A DNA stretch of 36,346 bases from Desulfocicer vacuolatum DSM 3385 (GTDB lineage: Bacteria; Desulfobacterota; Desulfobacteria; Desulfobacterales; Desulfobacteraceae): positions 1-36,346 of the forward strand of contig NZ_FWXY01000034.1 in the NCBI RefSeq assembly GCF_900176365.1. The letters run 5' to 3'. The notes below the pieces were generated by a model that searched no databases, was not told the origin of the DNA, and was given only the letters and a program-made list of their open reading frames with translations. A program made the position numbers and the translations under genes. The first letter of the stretch is position 1, and each line of letters begins with the position of its first letter. This document shows, piece after piece, positions 35,101 through 36,346 of this stretch.

Positions 35101-35335
35101 GGAAAAACAAATTGAAAAGGCCATTTTTTTTACCAGAAAAATTTTAGCCACAGAACCTTTTGATGAAAACGCATATAAGCAATTGATGAGCTTTTATGCC
35201 CAATCAGGTCGTCTGTCTAAAACTCAAGAAATCTACCTTATTTATAAAAAAATGGCGGCTCAGATGGATTGCCCTGTTCGTTCCGACATTACAAAATTAT
35301 ATTGCAAATTGTTTCAAAAAAGTAATTCAATTTAA
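32129..35335 (+). CDS. Large MalT-like ATPase/TPR regulator with SARP C-terminus
   Basis: A 1068-residue regulator in three parts. Residues 1-350 form a MalT-type STAND ATPase (Walker A GAGYGKTT at 40-47; Walker B VLILDDYHLV near 130). Residues about 370-790 are helical repeats of TPR type. From about 812 comes a winged-helix domain of OmpR/SARP type (ITLLGKFNVTMDDQKLPLSR, KALMIFKYLAA, ELLWPEED) with a bacterial transcriptional activation domain to the end (PFDENAYKQLMSFYAQSGRL). So it lacks the LuxR-type HTH of true MalT. It probably activates genes on binding ATP and an unknown inducer. No target gene adjoins it. The ribosome site (AAAGGCG) is weak. It is bracketed by inverted MITE copies. 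Confidence 0.9.
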   Translation: MVILQSKLQTPKRYNTLHRERLVERFVNINKYKLIAVTAGAGYGKTTLVIDAMEALDVISIWYLLDRQDNDFFVFISYLYAAVQHHFSDSTENNSPNTIPKKKLQKHTDTLIEWLAFLEKRVKHDCVLILDDYHLVQDNSKINHAVEFIIDRLPDHIQMVIIGRRRLPLRLSSLCAKEQLIEIGEKNLSFTSSEIKRFFSGTLLQTDSYIEDICSSTGGWAASLVLLRYTFHKKTPEAITNCLELFKQTPRYIFSYLEENIFDPQPERIKNFMMKAALLDRIDIHTCRKFFNVNDAGSIIKKMIADHLMIFPVDESETIFYLHHLFKEFLISQLKKTFSESEIHHLHCTIAREVENEDVFQAMDHFIEGNAFNEAIRLIESHEMEFLLEGKTIFLERCLKKIPPSIIEQNPQLLLAQAKLLTYFGNPGKAVEILIRAHQLFNRQASKQDMVKCLIELGSQYYFTGYVKEAKLLMEQVIDQVEKPSTTYSIAMTYLTFLSSVLGEFETAKKYYKIFFEVIEQLPDLERKISRALINTSHTYTLYINGNFEQAQLENKKLLKSVLALNIDPCLPLVYYQLSATCFFLGTFNEGIAFARKGIETCEKISLSDSRKGWNFLAWAQNCMGLGKLDQAIELIDNSIELFEDPGNRWGMANAWECLCQVYMIQGKIQSARQILNRAMEIIDGYGLILTEGILGNSHAALLMIEQKFSQALACLKNAGEKLDGATFHRFNNHLLTANVYIKMGNSSEAITQLSCALLLSEANRYEQFVKKEIKWLLPFLKDILPQNTIFRDKIGCYVKTLFEKELEKEPPQLKITLLGKFNVTMDDQKLPLSRWKSSKALMIFKYLAANRHKGFIPREVLIELLWPEEDIQKTGSRFNVAMSSLRKTLEPQLSPKSASAYIERKKDQYRLCQGARICIDTEDFSNTILAVKTKKDTPHKKLGTLLSAQSLYQGAFLEENPYEEWCIVKREWFTAGYLKILWEIVSLYQREKQIEKAIFFTRKILATEPFDENAYKQLMSFYAQSGRLSKTQEIYLIYKKMAAQMDCPVRSDITKLYCKLFQKSNSI

Positions 35336-35351
35336 TATTTTTGCCAATTTT

Positions 35352-35563
35352 GTTTTAACTCAACTTTCGGTGTTCGCATTTCGTGGTGGGGTCAGGCTTT
35401 CGTTATTGATATTATCGAGGCTTTTTTCGTTGGCAAAGGCCTTGGTCGATAACATCAATAACAAAAGCCTGACCCCGTCGGCATGACCCCGTCGGCACAC
35501 TGCCCTCATCGGTACATTTAAAAATGCCGGCTTTGAAATGAAGCCCGAAAGTTGAGGTTTTAA
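35352..35563 (-). mobile_element. MITE R4, complete copy with 7-bp target duplication
   Basis: GTTTTAA at 35352-35358 and 35557-35563 flanks a 198-bp element (35359-35556) with perfect 12-bp inverted ends, CTCAACTTTCGG and CCGAAAGTTGAG. Inside is a long palindrome of GGGGTCAGGCTTTCGTTATT type. GACCCCGTCGGCA occurs twice in tandem near 35471-35497. It has no transposase, so it must be mobilised in trans. Confidence 0.88.
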
Positions 35564-35783
35564 TCTATACTGCATTGTATATATAGATATTTGGAGGGTA
35601 TTAGATTAGAGCACATTATTTTGAAATTCTAATTTTAAATTGACTTTAAATTTTGAGGAAATGTTGAATTTAGTCAAAATTTAGTGCCATGTCATATATT
35701 TCCCCTGATTTGTTATGGTTTATGTGAGATTTTAGTCGTTTTTATTTTTTTTCTAAAACAATAGAAACAGGGGAAAATGTAAT

Positions 35784-35897
35784 ATGCTTGAATTTGCACT
35801 GAAGGGAAACAAAAATTATTGGATTTGGATTGTCAGCTTGTTGGCTATAATAGCCACAGGAGCATTTTACTATTCGGAGCCAGTGATGTCCGGTTAG
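35784..35897 (+). pseudogene. N-terminal fragment resembling an NrfD/DsrP-type membrane protein
   Basis: Thirty-seven residues beginning MLEFALKGNKNYWIWIVSLL, with one membrane helix, then AIIATGAFYYSEPVMSG and a stop. The start strongly recalls NrfD-family quinol-oxidising subunits of sulfate reducers (DsrP-type), which continue for more than 300 residues. The frame ends where sequence typical of an IS left end appears (about 35888), followed by an IS4 transposase, so the gene looks interrupted. AGGGG lies about 14 bases upstream of the ATG. This assignment is from memory of the family start and is only moderately sure. Confidence 0.45.
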
Positions 35898-36008
35898 GTT
35901 TTTGCATGCTTAAAAAAGAATATAAAACACTTGATTTATTAAAAAATAAGAGCTACCTAAGCATTGCTTTTGTCTTGTTGTAATTGATTCTATAACAAGG
36001 AGAAGTTA

Positions 36009-36346
36009 ATGCCCATAACCCAATGCAAAAAACAAAAGATCAAATTTGATGCTGAATCCTTTATACAATATCTGCTACCTCTACAAAAAATTCTGCTCAC
36101 TACCCCTGCGCTTAATTCAAGGGGGTATCGGCCATTGAAAATGACGTTTGAAGACCAACTCAATGCTTTATTATTCTATCACCTTCAAGAGCATGAGTCT
36201 GCAAGAGATCTTGTCCAGTGCATGAAAGAAGATGATTTTGCCAAAAATAACATAGCGCCTGATGGTGGTATCAGTCTCAGCAGTTTTTGTGAAGCCATTA
36301 ATGATCGAGGACTCGAACAACTTCAATATGTCTTTGAGGAACTTTG
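36009..36346 (+). CDS. IS4-family transposase, N-terminal part (runs off window)
   Basis: The first 112 residues of a transposase starting MPITQCKKQKIKFDAESFIQ, with the N-terminal domain typical of long IS4-family enzymes: LNSRGYRPLKMTFEDQLNAL followed by HLQEHESARDLVQCMKEDDF and a SSFCEAINDRGLEQLQYVFE block. The DDE residues lie beyond the window. AAGGAG is five bases before the ATG. The IS left end is probably near 35888 (TGTCCGGTTAGGTTTTTGCA), about 120 bases before the gene. Confidence 0.8.
   Translation, partial: MPITQCKKQKIKFDAESFIQYLLPLQKILLTTPALNSRGYRPLKMTFEDQLNALLFYHLQEHESARDLVQCMKEDDFAKNNIAPDGGISLSSFCEAINDRGLEQLQYVFEEL

Noticed and set aside
1-36346. CRISPR array, tRNA or rRNA genes
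   Set aside because: No regularly spaced direct repeats and no tRNA or rRNA signatures were seen on either strand, though the reading was by eye.

Overview
The window looks like a chromosomal segment of an anaerobic deltaproteobacterium, most like the Desulfobacteraceae. The grounds are a 676-aa long-form urocanase with FtcD, paired acyl-CoA dehydrogenases, a fragment resembling the start of a sulfate-reducer NrfD/DsrP-type membrane protein, and many dispersed palindromic repeats. This placement is inference; no rRNA or tRNA gene was seen.

Left part (1-13.6 kb). A small membrane protein and a broken RelE/HigB-type toxin with its antitoxin come first. A six-gene minus-strand operon follows. 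In transcription order it is: acyl-CoA dehydrogenase, a second degenerate acyl-CoA dehydrogenase, class III CoA-transferase, urocanase (hutU), imidazolonepropionase (hutI) and FtcD. Histidine ammonia-lyase (hutH) is absent. Upstream lie hutD, a MarR-GNAT regulator and a YjiH-type membrane protein. The operon and the YjiH gene share a promoter design: TTGACAAATA followed by TTATAT boxes spaced 12 bp apart. My main hypothesis is that this is a catabolic island for imidazolepropionate (dihydrourocanate). The acid would be activated to its CoA thioester, oxidised to urocanyl-CoA, released as urocanate, then carried to glutamate by HutU, HutI and FtcD.

Middle part (13.6-24.3 kb). This holds a GT4 glycosyltransferase, a PP2C-like phosphatase, a metallo-beta-lactamase hydrolase, MepA murein endopeptidase, an HMG-CoA-lyase-type enzyme, a 56-aa two-CxxC protein, a rhomboid protease, and a CLC antiporter of the fluoride type preceded by a fluoride riboswitch. 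Intergenic spaces carry MITE-like palindromes, two of them with exact 8-bp flanking duplications, and several dispersed repeat families.

Right part (24.3-36.3 kb). UbiX comes first, then a tight pqiA-pqiA-pqiB-pqiC operon (lipid transport across the envelope), then glnH, a terminator, glnP and glnQ, and a hemolysin III family protein. A 1068-aa MalT-like/SARP hybrid regulator is bracketed by inverted copies of a 165-198-bp MITE; the right copy has 12-bp terminal inverted repeats and a perfect 7-bp target duplication. The window ends in a truncated NrfD-like start and the beginning of an IS4-family transposase.
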